Of a DNA stretch of 9,785 nucleotides, positions 1-7,220 are shown one piece after another. The stretch is from Verrucomicrobiales bacterium. Its GTDB lineage: Bacteria > Verrucomicrobiota > Verrucomicrobiia > Verrucomicrobiales > DEV007. Location of the stretch: NCBI GenBank assembly GCA_002708885.1, contig PAPL01000063.1:15716-25500 (forward strand), given 5' to 3'. The position numbers and the translations under genes were made by a program. Under the pieces are notes generated by a model, which searched no databases, had not been told where the DNA came from, and worked only from the letters and a program-made list of their open reading frames with translations. Position 1 is the first letter of the stretch. The number at the start of each line of letters is the position of its first letter.

Positions 1-945
1 GGCTGGGACTGCTATAAAGGTATGAACATCGGTTTGACCTCTATAACGGTTGCGGCGCAGTGCGCCCATCTGCTGTCTGGCGATGCGGGGTACCTGGAGA
101 TCTTGCGGACCCAGATGGAGCACATCGTCGGCAGAACGCAGAAGAAAGATAGCGGCCAGGTAGTCTACTCGTGGCGGCGCGACAATGAGGACTGGATTGA
201 CTACAAGGAAATGCCGAGCAAGTGGCTTCCCCACCTGTACCACGCATCAATGGCAGCCGTCGATTATCAACTCATAGACACCGTTCGCCGCGGCGATGTG
301 GAGCGCGATTGGGGTACGACGGACAAGATCAACGCCAAGAACGGGGGCGACTTTGCGTTCTTCCACTACCACGATGGCAAGTTTCCCAACTGGCCAGATA
401 CGATCATGCGGTCCGAACTCGATTTGGCGTTGACGGCCCTGGAGCACGTCAAGCAAGAGCCCCGCACCCGCGCCCAGATGCTCGAGCAAAACACCGGCAT
501 TCCCAATCCCGTACTGACCGAAGGTCTGACACAGATGATGCTCGGTGCGCCTGGCACCGTGTACAACGGCGGTTTGTTGCGCGCTACGGTGCGCTATTAC
601 GATGCTGACCTGAAACGTCCCGGTTTGCCACAAGACATCGCCGCCTGCGTCGATAAGCTGGGCCCAGAGACGGTGGGCGTGCAGTTGGTGAATCTCAGCC
701 ATAGCCACTGTCGTCGAGTCATTGTGCAGGCGGGCGCTTATGCAGAGCATCAATTTACCGAAGTCGAATACGTCGCTGACAGTATAGAAAAGACGGTAGC
801 CGCCGACTCCAGGTATATCGAGGTAACGCTACCGCCATCGACGGCCATTGGCATGGAGTGCGGATTAAAGCGCTTTGTCAATCGGCCCAGCTACGCTTTT
901 CCCTGGCACGGCACGGGCTCCAACCACAATACGACGACGAGCTGA
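1..945 (+). CDS. 3' part of an unrecognised, possibly glycan-active protein
   Basis: The frame is open from the first base of the window, so the gene begins upstream. The visible part is 314 residues; the first internal ATG is at 22, but the codons before it (GWDCYKG) read as continuous protein. I do not recognise the family. The first two thirds are rich in aromatic residues and helices (for example YSWRRDNEDWIDY, KWLPHLYHAS, FAFFHYHDGKFPNWPD), in the style of alpha/alpha-toroid carbohydrate-active proteins. The last third (about residues 215-310) looks like beta-strands (VGVQLVNLSHSHCRRVIVQA, RYIEVTLPPSTAIG), as in a C-terminal beta-sandwich. Its stop is two bases before the next gene's ATG, which implies co-transcription and probably translational coupling with a putative glycosidase. 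A glycan-related role is inferred from that context and general composition only. The coding call is firm; the function is open. Confidence 0.8.
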   Translation, partial: GWDCYKGMNIGLTSITVAAQCAHLLSGDAGYLEILRTQMEHIVGRTQKKDSGQVVYSWRRDNEDWIDYKEMPSKWLPHLYHASMAAVDYQLIDTVRRGDVERDWGTTDKINAKNGGDFAFFHYHDGKFPNWPDTIMRSELDLALTALEHVKQEPRTRAQMLEQNTGIPNPVLTEGLTQMMLGAPGTVYNGGLLRATVRYYDADLKRPGLPQDIAACVDKLGPETVGVQLVNLSHSHCRRVIVQAGAYAEHQFTEVEYVADSIEKTVAADSRYIEVTLPPSTAIGMECGLKRFVNRPSYAFPWHGTGSNHNTTTS

Positions 946-947
946 CC

Positions 948-1952
948 ATGATCTGCGGCGTTTTCGGGCACCCCAACGGCTTCTGGCAACGAGGCTTCCG
1001 CCTCGGCGATCTCGGCATCAACGCTGTCTTCGTCAGCAGCGGCGATATCGACCAGCAGACCATCGACCGCACCCGCGCCGAAGGCGGCCAAATATTTGCC
1101 GAATTTGCCACCCTCAACGGCGACTACGGCGACTATGTGGCCAACCACCCCGAAGCGCATCCCATCGACGAGAGCGGCCAGCCCGCCGCCCGGGCGACCT
1201 GGTTTATGGGCGCGTGCCCCACAGACCCTGGTTTCCGCGCCTTTCGTATGGACGAATTGCGTACCTTTCTCAGCGAGCACGAGGTCGATGGGGTATGGAT
1301 GGACTATCTGCACTGGCACGCGCAGTTTGAAGACCCCTACCCGATGTTGTGCAAAACCTGCTTCAACGAAAGCTGTCTCGATAGCTTCCAATTCTCGACG
1401 GATATCGAGGTCCGCGGCGATACCACTGCTGAAAAAGCGGAGTGGATTCTATTGCAGGCGGCGCAAGCATGGGAGGATTGGCGCGTGTCCGTGGTGGTCG
1501 ATTGGGCGCGAGAATTCCATGCGATCGTCAAAGAGATCCGCCCCGCTGCCCTCGTTGGCAACTACCAGGCGGCGTGGCAGGACGAGGACTTCTGGGGCGC
1601 CAGGCGGCGCTGCCTCGGGCTCGACTTCGACGCGCTGGCCCCGTATGTCGACGTATTCTCGCCCATGCCCTATCACGGCCGCTCGGGCATGCCGCTCGAA
1701 TATGTGAGGGATTATGCCGAGTATTTCTCCACCCGCCACGATGTATACACCGAGCCGGATAAATACCCCCGTCTCTGGCCGATCGTCCAGGCCTTCGACG
1801 CGCCGCGCGTCGAGCCCGCAGAGCTGGCGACCGTCCTGGAATACGGCCTCGCCGGCAAGAGCAGCGGCGTGATAGCGTTTACCATCGATAGCGTCATTGC
1901 GGATCTGGGCAAGATCGAGGCAGTGAAGAACGTCTATTGCGGGAGGTCTTAA
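948..1952 (+). CDS. putative TIM-barrel glycoside hydrolase-like protein
   Basis: A 334-residue protein. I chose the ATG at 948, two bases after the previous stop, because the protein then opens directly with a beta-strand (MICGVFGHPNGFW). The frame could extend to 858, but that would overlap the previous gene by about 90 bases. The pattern is that of hypothetical glycosyl hydrolases with a (beta/alpha)8 barrel: DLGINAVFVSSG (about 21-32), VDGVWMDYLHWH (113-124) with an acidic residue at the end of a strand, then a cysteine cluster (C135, C138, C143) like the CxxC-type loop often seen after this strand in such barrels. Later strands are LVGNYQAAW (202-210), YVDVFSPMPYHG (233-244) and GVIAFTIDS. 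D119 is a candidate catalytic or sugar-binding residue and E279 (YTEPDKYP) another; this is inference. It resembles the GHL6/DUF4015-type families more than any characterised enzyme, and the exact family is uncertain. No signal peptide is seen. Confidence 0.72.
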   Translation: MICGVFGHPNGFWQRGFRLGDLGINAVFVSSGDIDQQTIDRTRAEGGQIFAEFATLNGDYGDYVANHPEAHPIDESGQPAARATWFMGACPTDPGFRAFRMDELRTFLSEHEVDGVWMDYLHWHAQFEDPYPMLCKTCFNESCLDSFQFSTDIEVRGDTTAEKAEWILLQAAQAWEDWRVSVVVDWAREFHAIVKEIRPAALVGNYQAAWQDEDFWGARRRCLGLDFDALAPYVDVFSPMPYHGRSGMPLEYVRDYAEYFSTRHDVYTEPDKYPRLWPIVQAFDAPRVEPAELATVLEYGLAGKSSGVIAFTIDSVIADLGKIEAVKNVYCGRS

Positions 1953-1984
1953 GCGCCGCTTGCGCCGTACCGTGCAGAATTCAC

Positions 1985-1990
1985 AGGAGA
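1985..1990 (+). promoter_or_regulatory. ribosome binding site for the PhyH-family gene
   Basis: AGGAGA sits five bases before the ATG at 1996. It favours that start over the in-frame TTG at 1960, which has no comparable purine run and lies only seven bases after the previous stop. Confidence 0.6.
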
Positions 1991-1995
1991 CAGCA

Positions 1996-2811
1996 ATGGT
2001 GTTGACACCAGGACAAATAGCCCATTACAAAACCTTTGGCTTCCTCCTTTTACGGCGGATTTTCACCACCGCAGAAATGGCGGATATCACTCGTGAGGCC
2101 GATGAGATCTGGCGTGACGATCATGCAAGGCAGCCAGACAACCCGTATCAGATCGTGGTGCCCTTTGTCGAGGAACGGCCGCTGTTGGCCCAACTACCCG
2201 AGGAAGATCGCATCTATCTGCCCATTGTGGACCTGCTGGGTTCAGACTTTGTCTGGGGTGGGTCGGAGGGCCACAAGGGCAGTTTCACAGAGGAAAACCT
2301 TCTGCAGTGGCACGCCGACCGGGCCGATCAGACGGGCGTTGCATATGCCCGCGTCAAGGTCATGATATCCCTCCAGCCGATGCGCAAGGAAACCGGCGCC
2401 TTGCGGGTCATACCCGGCTCCCACTACAAACCTTTTCGCGAGCCATTAATGGCGCTCCACCAGGAGCTGAATTCACTAGCTCCGAACGATACCAGCCTCG
2501 ACGCGTTTGGCGTACCCGGCCCGGAACTGCCCTGCCACGCGCTCGAAGTCGAGCCTGGCGACCTGGTTTTGTTCAGCGATTATCTGTTTCACGGGATATA
2601 CGGCAAGCAGTCAGGACGCAGCTTCATCACCTTGAAATACGTGAAATTCGCGGCCGAGCCCACTACCGAGGCAGATTTTGCAATGTTGCGGTCGGATGAC
2701 GCGGGCTTTGGCCGGCTGCACGAGGCGTTCCGCGGCAGCGCGCGGCCCCGTATCTGCGCGATGGTTGAGAAACTGCGCGGCTGGGAGCAGAGGCTGCAGG
2801 TTGCAAAGTAA
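1996..2811 (+). CDS. phytanoyl-CoA dioxygenase (PhyH) family Fe(II)/2-oxoglutarate oxygenase
   Basis: A 271-residue protein, a normal length for the family. These enzymes use Fe(II), O2 and 2-oxoglutarate to hydroxylate, demethylate or otherwise oxidise a small substrate in the cytoplasm. The metal triad is visible: H106 and D108 in LQWHADRADQTG (HxD), and H199 in DYLFHGIYGKQSGR. R208 after the distal His fits the 2-oxoglutarate carboxylate ligand. The N-terminus (LTPGQIAHYKTFGFLLLRRI) is the usual PhyH opening, and TGALRVIPGSH (133-143) is the family's core strand-turn. The substrate cannot be read from the sequence. Family members act on CoA thioesters, ectoine, antibiotics and other metabolites. 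Placement among carbohydrate-active genes, 43 bases after the putative glycosidase, makes a sugar or a glycan-derived metabolite one possible substrate, by inference only. All active-site residues are present, so it is probably functional. Confidence 0.92.
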   Translation: MVLTPGQIAHYKTFGFLLLRRIFTTAEMADITREADEIWRDDHARQPDNPYQIVVPFVEERPLLAQLPEEDRIYLPIVDLLGSDFVWGGSEGHKGSFTEENLLQWHADRADQTGVAYARVKVMISLQPMRKETGALRVIPGSHYKPFREPLMALHQELNSLAPNDTSLDAFGVPGPELPCHALEVEPGDLVLFSDYLFHGIYGKQSGRSFITLKYVKFAAEPTTEADFAMLRSDDAGFGRLHEAFRGSARPRICAMVEKLRGWEQRLQVAK

Positions 2812-2873
2812 TGGGTGACTGGCGGTCCAGATCCGTTCATTAAGACCTGTACCTTAGCTAGAAGACAACGTCA

Positions 2874-3980
2874 ATGCAGACCATTGTCGGGATGCGCAGA
2901 CTCGAGGAGACGCTGCAAAGATCAGCGGGCAACGGCGACAATTGGCATATGACATGGGCACGCGACGGCAAGCAATACGTCGTCCTGGGTGACGGCAAAG
3001 GCTGGCCAGACGCGGAAGGTCGCACTGGACCTACCTTTCACACCAGGTTGTACGGCCTGCACGGAGATCCACCCGCTCTCACTTTTGCACATCTGCACGG
3101 CTATCCCGACCTGATCGGGGAGGAGAGCCCGCCGCAGAACAGGTTCTATGGGGCCGGTGTGCTCGCCATAGACGACGGTATCTATCACTTCCTCGGCGCG
3201 CCAAACCCCCCATCGGATCAGCCCGCACCCCGTTATGTGGGTAGCAAGCTCGTATTTTCGCCCGACCAGGGGCACAGCTGGAACAACCAGGACGGGTCCG
3301 CGCTGTGCTGGGAAAACTGGGCGGATCGCAATCGCGGCAATATGATGTTCTTCGACGAGCCCGACGAGGCATTTTCCCTCATTACCCTATTGCAAATGGG
3401 GAAGAACTACGAACACAATAGCGATGGATATGTCTACGGCTATGCGCCGTTTGGCAATGGGGAAGGCGCGGCAAACCAATTGGCGATGTTTCGCGTTGCC
3501 AAGGATCGAATCCTCGATCGTTCCGCGTATGAATTCTTTGTTGCACACAACCGCGATGGGTCTGCAAGGTGGAGCAAACACATCGAAGATAGAGGGGTTG
3601 TGCACGCGTTTTCAGGGTGTTACTGGCCCTGGACCTGCTGGCACCCAAGTGTGGTCTACAACGCCCCGCTTGGCGTCTATATGATGGCGAATTGGGGCAT
3701 GGGCTGTAGCGCCGATGGTCCCGCAATGGACGCGCCGAGCTATTTGGGCTTCTGGCTGGCGGAGACCCCCTGGGGGCCGTGGCGACAGGTGTATGAAGAA
3801 ACCGAGTGGACGCCGGGCGGAGACCTACAGGCGCGGGCCTATCAGCCGCAGATTTCACCGCGGTGGATTGCCAGAGACGGCAGGTCTTTCTGGCTCGCTT
3901 TTTCCGACTTCCAACGCGTGGACGGCGAGTACCCTTACTACGGTTTTAATTGTCAGCAAGTCGAGATATTGACGGCGTAA
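2874..3980 (+). CDS. beta-propeller protein resembling DUF4185 / five-bladed glycosidase folds
   Basis: A 368-residue protein starting at ATG 2874, 62 bases after the oxygenase; no strong ribosome binding site is visible. It shows repeated blade-like segments: DNWHMTWARDGKQYVVLGDG (22-41), FYGAGVLAIDDGIYHFLG (91-108), GSKLVFSPDQGHSWNN (123-138), NSDGYVYGYAPFGNG (182-196), CYWPWTCWHPSVVYN (249-263), YLGFWLAETPWGPWRQVYEE (280-299) and FWLAFSDFQ (339-347). The order of an early D-W motif, strand-ending GD, a 'fresh strand plus with-this-much-sunshine' SPDQGHSW turn and a late AETPWGPW turn matches propellers of the DUF4185/GH43-like group. Some DUF4185 members are known to be endo-D-arabinanases (GH183), but I cannot place this protein there. 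It could instead be a non-catalytic or differently specific relative. It is very rich in Trp and Tyr, as expected of a sugar-binding surface. No signal peptide is seen. Confidence 0.7.
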   Translation: MQTIVGMRRLEETLQRSAGNGDNWHMTWARDGKQYVVLGDGKGWPDAEGRTGPTFHTRLYGLHGDPPALTFAHLHGYPDLIGEESPPQNRFYGAGVLAIDDGIYHFLGAPNPPSDQPAPRYVGSKLVFSPDQGHSWNNQDGSALCWENWADRNRGNMMFFDEPDEAFSLITLLQMGKNYEHNSDGYVYGYAPFGNGEGAANQLAMFRVAKDRILDRSAYEFFVAHNRDGSARWSKHIEDRGVVHAFSGCYWPWTCWHPSVVYNAPLGVYMMANWGMGCSADGPAMDAPSYLGFWLAETPWGPWRQVYEETEWTPGGDLQARAYQPQISPRWIARDGRSFWLAFSDFQRVDGEYPYYGFNCQQVEILTA

Positions 3981-4127
3981 ATATCAACATCGTGCGGCCT
4001 TGCCACAGACACCTTTGCCAGGTGGTGGAGCAAGCAGTAACAGGCAATCGGCGGCCAGCCCAATACCCCTTATCGACACCTATACCAGCGACTGGACACT
4101 CAAGCTCACTAACAAAGCAGCAATATC

Positions 4128-5924
4128 ATGCAAGATATTCTATTTCCCGTGCCGCGTAGCTGTCGCTTCTACCAGAGACATTTTGATTTCAGCTCGGCGC
4201 AATGGATCCATATCGACCCTGCTTTTTCTCCCGTGCTAAAAAGTCAGGTCATAGACTTTGCACACCGCGCCAGCCCCGCCTTTGTCGCTGCGCTAACTGT
4301 CAGCGCCGGGCCGCCGCAGCACGGGCGACTCTTCCTCAAAATGACTCTGGCAACGCGCGGCATCCCGGCGCAAGGTTACGAACTCACTGCCGACGAAGAC
4401 GGTGTGATGCTCAACGCCGGCGACGAAGCCGGGGCGTTCTACGGCCTCGCAACATTGCGCCAATTGCTCGACCACTACGGCGTCTGCATGCCGCGCTTTC
4501 GCATCGCCGATCATCCCGACTATCCGCAGCGCAGCGTCATGCTCGACATCAGCCGCTGTAAAGTACCGACGATGGAGTCATTGAAGAGCTACATCGACTT
4601 GATGGCGCGCCTGAAGATCAACCAGCTGCAGCTACGCACCGAACACACCTTCGCTTTCTCGGCGCACGAGGTGGTGTGGCGCAACGCCTCGCCGATGACG
4701 GCGGCTGAGATTATTGAACTCGATGCCTATTGCCGCCAGCGCCACATCGAGCTGGTGCCCCATCTTAGTTCGTTCAGCCACTTCCAGCGCTGGCTACAAC
4801 ACCCCGAGTACTACCATCTGGCCGAAGTGCCAGGCGGCAGCGTACCGCGCCCCAATCGCAACACCCTAAACCTGCTCCAGTCGCTCTACTCCGAATTCCT
4901 GCCCAACTTCTCCAGCACCCTCTTCAATGTCGCTTGTGACGAAGCCAACGAATTGGGCACCGGCTGGAGCAAAAAACTCTGTGCGCAAAAGGGCCAAACG
5001 CGCGTTTATCTCGACTTTTTGCTAAAGATCCATCGCCTGGTAAAAAAACATCAGCGCCGCATGATGTTCTGGGGTGATATCATTCTTCACCAGCCCGATC
5101 TCATCGCCCAATTGCCCCGCGATATCACCGCGCTCAACTGGGGCTACGAATCGGACCACCCCTTCAACCGCCAGGCACCGCTATTCGCCCGCTCCGGTAT
5201 TCCCTTCTACGTCTGTCCCGGGACCTCGAGCTGGCAGTCGATCACCGGCCGCGCGCCCAATTGCCTGGGCAATCTGGCCAACGCTGCCCGCAATGGTCTC
5301 AAACATGGAGCCGACGGCTATTTCATCACTGACTGGGGCGATTTCGGCCACCACCAATTACAGCCCATAAGCTACCTGGGTATCGCCGCCGGTGCGGCCT
5401 ACTCTTGGTCCTTTAAGAGCAACCGCGATGCCGACATCATCGCCGCTCTCAATCGCCTAGTCTTCCGCGATTCCACCGGTGCTACTGCTCAATTATTGTA
5501 CGACCTCGGCAGCGTATACCAGCTGCTGCCCAACCAGCCGCAAAATCGCACGGTGTTCTACACCGCACTATTTTGGGATATGGAAAACCCCGACAATGTC
5601 CTTGCAGGCAATTCTGCCCAGGCATTGAAAAAGTGCGCCCGTCGCTTCGACGATCTCCAGAGCCAGCTCTCTAGCCTGCGCCCCCAATCGGCTGATGCCT
5701 CGCTGATCAAAGACGAGCTTTCCACCGCCATCGCCATGGCCAGCCACGGCACGAATCGCCTGCTGTCCGCGCTGGGCCAGGGCCCCACTCGCTCCTCTTT
5801 GCGCCACGATCTCCAGGCTATCATCGCGCGCTACGAAACCCTCTGGCTCCAGCGCAACCGGCCAGGCGGCCTCAGAGAGAGCGCCGGCCAACTGTACGGA
5901 TTGCTCGCACCCTTGATGGATTAG
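4128..5924 (+). CDS. glycoside hydrolase family 20-type beta-N-acetylhexosaminidase
   Basis: A 598-residue protein. GH20 enzymes release terminal beta-linked N-acetylglucosamine or N-acetylgalactosamine by substrate-assisted catalysis. Residues about 65-115 match the GH20b N-terminal domain (GYELTADEDGVMLNAGDEAG, FYGLATLRQLL). The barrel then starts with VMLDISRCKVPTMESLK (137-153), where R143 fits the conserved substrate-binding Arg, and continues with the strand KINQLQLRTEHTFAF. The catalytic Asp-Glu pair is D271-E272 in LFNVACDEANELG. The pocket tryptophans are plausible at W315 (FWGDII), W338/Y340 (LNWGYES), W369 and W403 (DWGDFGHHQ). About 170 residues after the barrel are helical and may pack on it. 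The start is ATG 4128, with no clear ribosome binding site and a 147-base gap after the previous gene. There is no signal peptide, so it is predicted to be cytoplasmic and to act on imported oligosaccharides. Classical GH20 has GGDE before the pair; here it is VACDE, a divergent branch. Confidence 0.9.
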   Translation: MQDILFPVPRSCRFYQRHFDFSSAQWIHIDPAFSPVLKSQVIDFAHRASPAFVAALTVSAGPPQHGRLFLKMTLATRGIPAQGYELTADEDGVMLNAGDEAGAFYGLATLRQLLDHYGVCMPRFRIADHPDYPQRSVMLDISRCKVPTMESLKSYIDLMARLKINQLQLRTEHTFAFSAHEVVWRNASPMTAAEIIELDAYCRQRHIELVPHLSSFSHFQRWLQHPEYYHLAEVPGGSVPRPNRNTLNLLQSLYSEFLPNFSSTLFNVACDEANELGTGWSKKLCAQKGQTRVYLDFLLKIHRLVKKHQRRMMFWGDIILHQPDLIAQLPRDITALNWGYESDHPFNRQAPLFARSGIPFYVCPGTSSWQSITGRAPNCLGNLANAARNGLKHGADGYFITDWGDFGHHQLQPISYLGIAAGAAYSWSFKSNRDADIIAALNRLVFRDSTGATAQLLYDLGSVYQLLPNQPQNRTVFYTALFWDMENPDNVLAGNSAQALKKCARRFDDLQSQLSSLRPQSADASLIKDELSTAIAMASHGTNRLLSALGQGPTRSSLRHDLQAIIARYETLWLQRNRPGGLRESAGQLYGLLAPLMD

Positions 5925-6213
5925 CTTGGCCGGAATCCCAGTTGTAGTCCACTAAGGGTGAGACTTTTGCGTTGTGACGAAGCCCTACAAAAAATAGCCT
6001 AGTCGGCTGTGGGGTCTTTCCGTGTGGTAGTGGTATTACCAATGCTCAATGACGACACGGGTCTCGCGTAGATTCGGCAACCCTTACCGATGGAGATATT
6101 CGTCGCGAAAATGGCAGTGGAAGCTCTCGCTCAAGAGGAACAACGAACAAAAGCGGATAATGTAGGTGGAGATAATAAGACAATGCTCAAATGCTTTGCG
6201 TGATGCTATTGCG
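5925..6213. other. gene-free interval between convergent genes, with a weak hairpin
   Basis: No intact gene is seen between the stops of the GH20 gene (+) and the metallo-hydrolase (minus). At 5982-6015 a two-part hairpin can form: GCCCTAC (5982-5988) pairs with GTGGGGT (6009-6015), counting two G-T pairs, and AGCC (5996-5999) pairs with GGCT (6005-6008) around TAGTC. It is followed only by CTTTC, so it is at best a weak terminator for the + strand cluster. The right part of the interval may hold a decayed transposase N-terminus, listed separately. Confidence 0.35.
6049..6203 (+). pseudogene. possible decayed IS3/IS911-type OrfA N-terminus, frameshifted
   Basis: From ATG 6049 one frame reads MTTRVSRRFGNP. 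After a shift near 6085-6090, another frame reads MEIFVAKMAVEALAQEEQRT and runs on to a stop at 6201-6203. Joined, these resemble the usual opening of IS3-family OrfA proteins (basic start, then F-x-A-K-x-A-x-E-A-L and a run of Glu). The resemblance is short and needs a frameshift, so this is a weak call. If real, it is a relic with no function. Confidence 0.2.
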
Positions 6214-7080
6214 TCAATGCGTCCAGGTCATTCCATCAAATGCTAAGGTAATACCGCGCCGTTTGAGGTCGTCCACAATCTCGTCATGGGGTGGCACTGC
6301 GGCTAGACTAATGTGAGACGCTATCAATTCGGTGCTATCGGTGACGGCACCGAGCGACCGTAGCTCTGAGAAGGTGTCGAGGACCATTTGGAAGGTCATG
6401 TGACCAGAGCCGGCCGGATCGATTGATATGTCGCCAAAGGTGGCGTCCAGGACCACAACATCGAAGACAAAGTGGGTAAGCATCTCGAGGGTTTCTGGTA
6501 ATAAGTACGATGAATCAAGACCGTAAAAAAGGGTACAACCATCGCGCTCGATAACGAAATTAAGCGCGGGCTGCTCTATGAGCAGTCTTGGCTTATCAAG
6601 CATATGACTGGCTCGGACGGCAGTGACTCTTGTTGAGTCCAATTCAAAAACATCGCCGCATGTAATGGTCTTGAAGCAAATGGTTCCATTGTCAGCCCGT
6701 TTGTCGAAGCGGTGCAGATTACTATTCCACTCGTGCTCGGCTGCAAATGCTAAACTCTCACCCACGACTGAGGTGCCGTGCACTTGAAGCGGTTCATCGC
6801 GAGTTGCAGCTAAATCAAGGATCTCCTGCGGTTGAAAATGATCCCAATGACCATGGGTAATGAGTAAGTTGCGAATCGAAGCGGTTTGCTTACCAAAGTG
6901 GTGTAGCTTGGTGGTGTCGTGGCAGTCAATAAGTAAATCTGCCCCAATCAGAGCCGACGAAGCGTATCGTAAATTGCGTCCACCGGCACGGCGCGCCGCT
7001 GTGATATTGGGAGCGTCGTTGGTGGGGTCATTCAGGCTTTGAAAATCACCGGCGCCTGTTCCAAGGAATAAGAGCTGCAT
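6214..7080 (-). CDS. metallo-beta-lactamase-fold hydrolase, PhnP-like
   Basis: A 288-residue protein of the metallo-beta-lactamase superfamily, a binuclear-metal hydrolase group. The protein opens with the typical first strand MQLLFLGTGAGD. The metal motif is HGHWDH (H76, H78, D80, H81), followed by further ligand candidates H159 (RASHML), D189 (YGLDSS) or D212 (VLDATFGD), and H256 (IASHIS). The order LGTG, HxHxDH, ASH, GLDS, LDATFGD, GHM, SHIS matches the branch that includes PhnP (phosphoribosyl cyclic phosphate phosphodiesterase) and related phosphodiesterase-like proteins. No phn genes are nearby, so that exact activity is not implied. I chose the ATG at 7078-7080 because it has a ribosome binding site and starts at the conserved strand. 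The frame could extend to 7173, but the added residues look non-domain. It is convergent with the GH20 gene and lower in GC than its neighbours. Confidence 0.92.
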   Translation of the reverse strand: MQLLFLGTGAGDFQSLNDPTNDAPNITAARRAGGRNLRYASSALIGADLLIDCHDTTKLHHFGKQTASIRNLLITHGHWDHFQPQEILDLAATRDEPLQVHGTSVVGESLAFAAEHEWNSNLHRFDKRADNGTICFKTITCGDVFELDSTRVTAVRASHMLDKPRLLIEQPALNFVIERDGCTLFYGLDSSYLLPETLEMLTHFVFDVVVLDATFGDISIDPAGSGHMTFQMVLDTFSELRSLGAVTDSTELIASHISLAAVPPHDEIVDDLKRRGITLAFDGMTWTH

Positions 7081-7085
7081 AATTG

Positions 7086-7089
7086 CCTC
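7086..7089 (-). promoter_or_regulatory. ribosome binding site for the metallo-hydrolase
   Basis: On the minus strand GAGG (in CTTGAGGCAATT) ends five bases before the ATG at 7080. It supports that start over the upstream one at 7173. Confidence 0.6.
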
Positions 7090-7094
7090 AAGTG

Positions 7095-7114
7095 TGTGCA
7101 CGCCGTGGTGCACA
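7095..7114. repeat. perfect 7-bp inverted repeat just upstream of the metallo-hydrolase RBS
   Basis: TGTGCAC (7095-7101) and GTGCACA (7108-7114) are perfect inverted arms around GCCGTG. In the minus-strand transcript they form a 7-bp stem with a six-base loop, ending five bases before the ribosome binding site. It could be a repressor operator or a leader hairpin. Repeats of this size also arise by chance, so the call rests on position. Confidence 0.35.
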
Positions 7115-7150
7115 TACAACGGAAGGTGAAGATGAAAGTTTGCCAAGTCC

Positions 7151-7171
7151 GGATCAGAAGATTCTTGATCC
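7151..7171. repeat. 21-bp imperfect palindrome upstream of the metallo-hydrolase
   Basis: GGATCA (7151-7156) and TGATCC (7166-7171) are perfect inverted arms around a nine-base centre, about 70 bases before the metallo-hydrolase start. The spacing suits a dimeric regulator's operator, but no such regulator is encoded in the window. Confidence 0.3.
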
Positions 7172-7220
7172 ACTCAACATTTCATTACGACGATTCCCGA
7201 TCTTAGTTGAGCCAATGGGT

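Noticed and set aside
247..753. Long minus-strand frame opposite the first gene.
   Set aside because: It is an antisense shadow of a GC-rich gene; its residues show no recognisable domain.
858..947. Earlier ATG for the TIM-barrel gene.
   Set aside because: It would overlap the previous gene by about 90 bases with residues that do not look like a domain or a signal peptide; ATG 948 gives tight coupling.
4010..4024. Inverted repeat CACCT/AGGTG after the propeller gene as a terminator.
   Set aside because: Only a five-base stem and no T-run follows.
5982..6015. Two-part hairpin as a confident rho-independent terminator.
   Set aside because: The stem relies on G-T pairs and is followed only by CTTTC, so it is described within the intergenic entry instead.
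7081..7173. Longer N-terminus for the metallo-hydrolase (31 extra residues, His-rich HLHLPLYVHHGVH).
   Set aside because: The ATG at 7080 has a ribosome binding site and starts at the conserved first strand; the added part has no domain character and covers the inverted repeats.
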